From positions 16,603-80,602 of the forward strand of contig JAAUZJ010000002.1 of the NCBI GenBank assembly GCA_014804695.1: a DNA stretch of 64,000 nt. The letters are read 5' to 3'. The notes below the pieces were generated by a model, which searched no databases, was not told the origin of the DNA, and worked only from the letters and a program-made list of their open reading frames with translations. Shown one piece after another: positions 62,613-64,000 of the stretch. The DNA comes from Lachnospiraceae bacterium. GTDB lineage: Bacteria > Bacillota > Clostridia > Lachnospirales > Lachnospiraceae. The stretch's first letter is position 1. Each line of letters begins with the position of its first letter. The position numbers and the translations under genes were made by a program.

Positions 62613-63755
62613 ATGGCAACAAAATTAAAAGAATATTTCCCAATGGTCAGGGAATGGGAGGAGGTGCTGGCAGAGATTGCGAAGAGCGATACGCTCCAGA
62701 CAAAGTTTGACAGCTGGAAGCCGGAGCAGCAGGAAGAGTTCTTAAATATCTGTACCGGTGTGAAAGGGCTGAAACTTTTGTATGACGGCTTTTTCAAAGA
62801 GGTTATGAATCCAGAGTATGTACCGGAGCGGCTCAATGATTTTCTTTCCGGTCTATTGGGCCAGAGAATAAGGGTAGTGAAGGTCCTGCCAGGCGATTCT
62901 ACCAGAATTGCAGATGAGAGCTCGCTGTTAATCATGGATATCGTTGTGGAACTGGAAGACGGAAGTATCGCAAATGTAGAGGTGCAGAAGATCGGCTATC
63001 TGTTTCCGGGACAGAGGAGCGCCTGCTATTCAGCGGATTTATTGCTGCGCCAGTATAAGCGTGTTCGGGGCGAGAAACAAAAGAAATTTTGTTACCGTGA
63101 TATCAAGAACGTCTATACTATTGTTCTGTTTGAGAAAAGCCCAAGGGAGTTTCATAACTATCCAGATACATGTTATCACTTTTTCGAACAGAAATCTGAT
63201 ACAGGACTACAGATAGAACTTTTGCAGAAATACCTGTTCATTCCGCTTGACATCTTCAAGAAAAGCAAGCACAATAAGAACATAAGCGACAGGAGGGATG
63301 CGTGGCTTGCCTTATTTACAAGCGATGAACCGGATGAAATCATAAGGTTAATTAAAGAATATCCGGAATTTCGTGCAATCTATGAGGAAGGTTATGAGAT
63401 CTGCCTGAATATGGAGAGGGTGATGGAGATGTTCTCGAAAGAACTATATGAGCTTGACAGAAATACGGTGCAATATATGATCGATGAGATGCAGGACATG
63501 ATAGATGCGCAGAAGGACGAACTTGATAAGCAACAGGATATGATAGACGCGCAGAAAGACGAACTTGATAAGAAGACTCAAACAATTGAAGAATTACATA
63601 GAAAGAATGAGGAAATGCATGATCAAAGTGTTGTCAGCACAATAAATATTCTGCGGAGCCTAAATGTACCGGACGAGGAAATCAGCCAGCGAGTCTGTGA
63701 GCAGTATCAGTTGAAAGGAGAACAAGTGAAGAAGTACTTTGGAACGGTGCTTTAG
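62613..63755 (+). CDS. Rpn/PD-(D/E)XK nuclease family transposase-like protein
   Basis: 380 residues from the ATG at 62613 (AAGGAGG in place). The nuclease core has D109 in MDIVVELEDG and E123-V-Q125-K in NVEVQK, then Y-x-ADLLLRQYKRV, as in the Rpn (recombination-promoting nuclease) / PDDEXK_2 group; despite the name these are not known to move as classical transposases. The C-terminus is a coiled coil containing a duplicated QDMIDAQKDELDK unit. A strong terminator follows. Function in the host is unknown. Confidence 0.85.
   Translation: MATKLKEYFPMVREWEEVLAEIAKSDTLQTKFDSWKPEQQEEFLNICTGVKGLKLLYDGFFKEVMNPEYVPERLNDFLSGLLGQRIRVVKVLPGDSTRIADESSLLIMDIVVELEDGSIANVEVQKIGYLFPGQRSACYSADLLLRQYKRVRGEKQKKFCYRDIKNVYTIVLFEKSPREFHNYPDTCYHFFEQKSDTGLQIELLQKYLFIPLDIFKKSKHNKNISDRRDAWLALFTSDEPDEIIRLIKEYPEFRAIYEEGYEICLNMERVMEMFSKELYELDRNTVQYMIDEMQDMIDAQKDELDKQQDMIDAQKDELDKKTQTIEELHRKNEEMHDQSVVSTINILRSLNVPDEEISQRVCEQYQLKGEQVKKYFGTVL
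63492..63572 (+). repeat. Tandem duplication (42-bp period) in the coiled coil of the Rpn-like gene
   Basis: The 39-base segments 63492-63530 and 63534-63572 differ at few positions and encode the same 13 residues (QDMIDAQKDELDK), pointing to recent slippage. Confidence 0.8.
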
Positions 63756-63801
63756 CATCAGCATGTGGGTTGTGGCATATCTGTCCGAATAAGAAAAATA
63801 G

Positions 63802-63850
63802 AGGCATATCACAATGGAGAACAAAAGCCCCACAATGATATGCCTTTTTT
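63802..63850 (+). terminator. Terminator of the Rpn-like gene
   Basis: AGGCATATCA (63802-63811) / TGATATGCCT (63836-63845) followed by Ts; the loop is 24 bases. Confidence 0.8.
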
Positions 63851-63962
63851 TACTGTAGAATAACCTATCCCTCTTAGACTTGGGGTCTATGAAAAAATCT
63901 CTGTAAATAAAGATTTATAAGGTCTTCTATGATAAAATCTAAATCATAGGAGGCCTATTATT

Positions 63963-64000
63963 ATGGCAAACAGAAAAAAAGAAGTTTACAAAGTAAAACC
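63963..64000 (+). CDS. Start of a probable transposase, cut by the window edge
   Basis: ATG with AGGAGG (63947-63952) opens a frame reading MANRKKEVYKVK that runs off the window. The basic start resembles IS256-family transposases of related bacteria, from memory of their N-termini; twelve residues are too few to be sure. If so, the left inverted repeat should lie between the terminator at 63850 and the ATG, where an AAATCT.../...AGATTT pair occurs near 63895-63916. Confidence 0.35.
   Translation, partial: MANRKKEVYKVK

Overview
The window reads as a chromosomal segment of a low-GC anaerobic Firmicute, most likely of the family Lachnospiraceae (Clostridia). This is inferred from gene content and order: a rimP-nusA-ylxR-ylxQ-infB-rbfA-nrnA-truB-ribF translation operon, MecA, HemZ, YtrA-type GntR with ABC genes, a SleC-like protein, a DUF1015 gene close to serC/serA, and a YolD-like/Y-family polymerase pair. 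Codon use and Shine-Dalgarno sites look uniform. There is no prophage or large island. A probable transposase begins at the right edge.

Layout: (1) 1-4540, the end of a membrane protein, then ilvD-ilvB (branched-chain amino acids). (2) 4593-8616, an L,D-transpeptidase, a structured 150-base intergenic element, then serC-serA. (3) 8703-15790, a SleC-like PG-binding/LysM protein, a small hypothetical, DUF1015, glycogen branching enzyme, MscS. (4) 15849-23462, tRNA-Thr(CGU), a chemotaxis receptor, tRNA-Glu(CUC) on the minus strand, and a 1722-residue secreted metalloprotease-like protein. (5) 23528-32439, the translation/RNA operon behind a leader with its own terminator. (6) 32513-43976, Na/Pi symporter, secreted NlpC/P60, glucosyltransferase-like membrane protein, mecA, DEAD-box helicase, YgjP-like protease, TPR membrane protein, gpmI. 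(7) 44116-54583, an EAL phosphodiesterase with a dead GGDEF domain, a ytrABC-like operon with a clear operator, and an ATPase / membrane-anchored CARDB-like protein / FtsX-permease module. (8) 54641-59915, enolase, an orphan radical SAM protein, hemZ, an NhaC-type antiporter. (9) 60013-62400, a damage-response locus: a 90-residue protein of unknown function, and convergent to it yolD-like and Y-family polymerase genes. Both promoters carry LexA-box-like sequences between -35 and -10. (10) 62613-64000, an Rpn-like PD-(D/E)XK protein and the start of a probable transposase.

The non-coding structure is the most unusual part. A two-hairpin repeat of about 67 bases occurs three times in full and once in part, always between co-directional genes. 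Two long near-perfect palindromes at 31317-31398 and 50982-51064 share a loop core in opposite orientation, while their arms differ in sequence yet stay complementary. Two genes (the SleC-like gene and eno) have a terminator-like hairpin whose 3' arm is the ribosome binding site. The SOS-type small gene at 60076 is the best candidate for an undescribed protein function. The DUF1015 gene is a candidate serine kinase by motif and neighbourhood.
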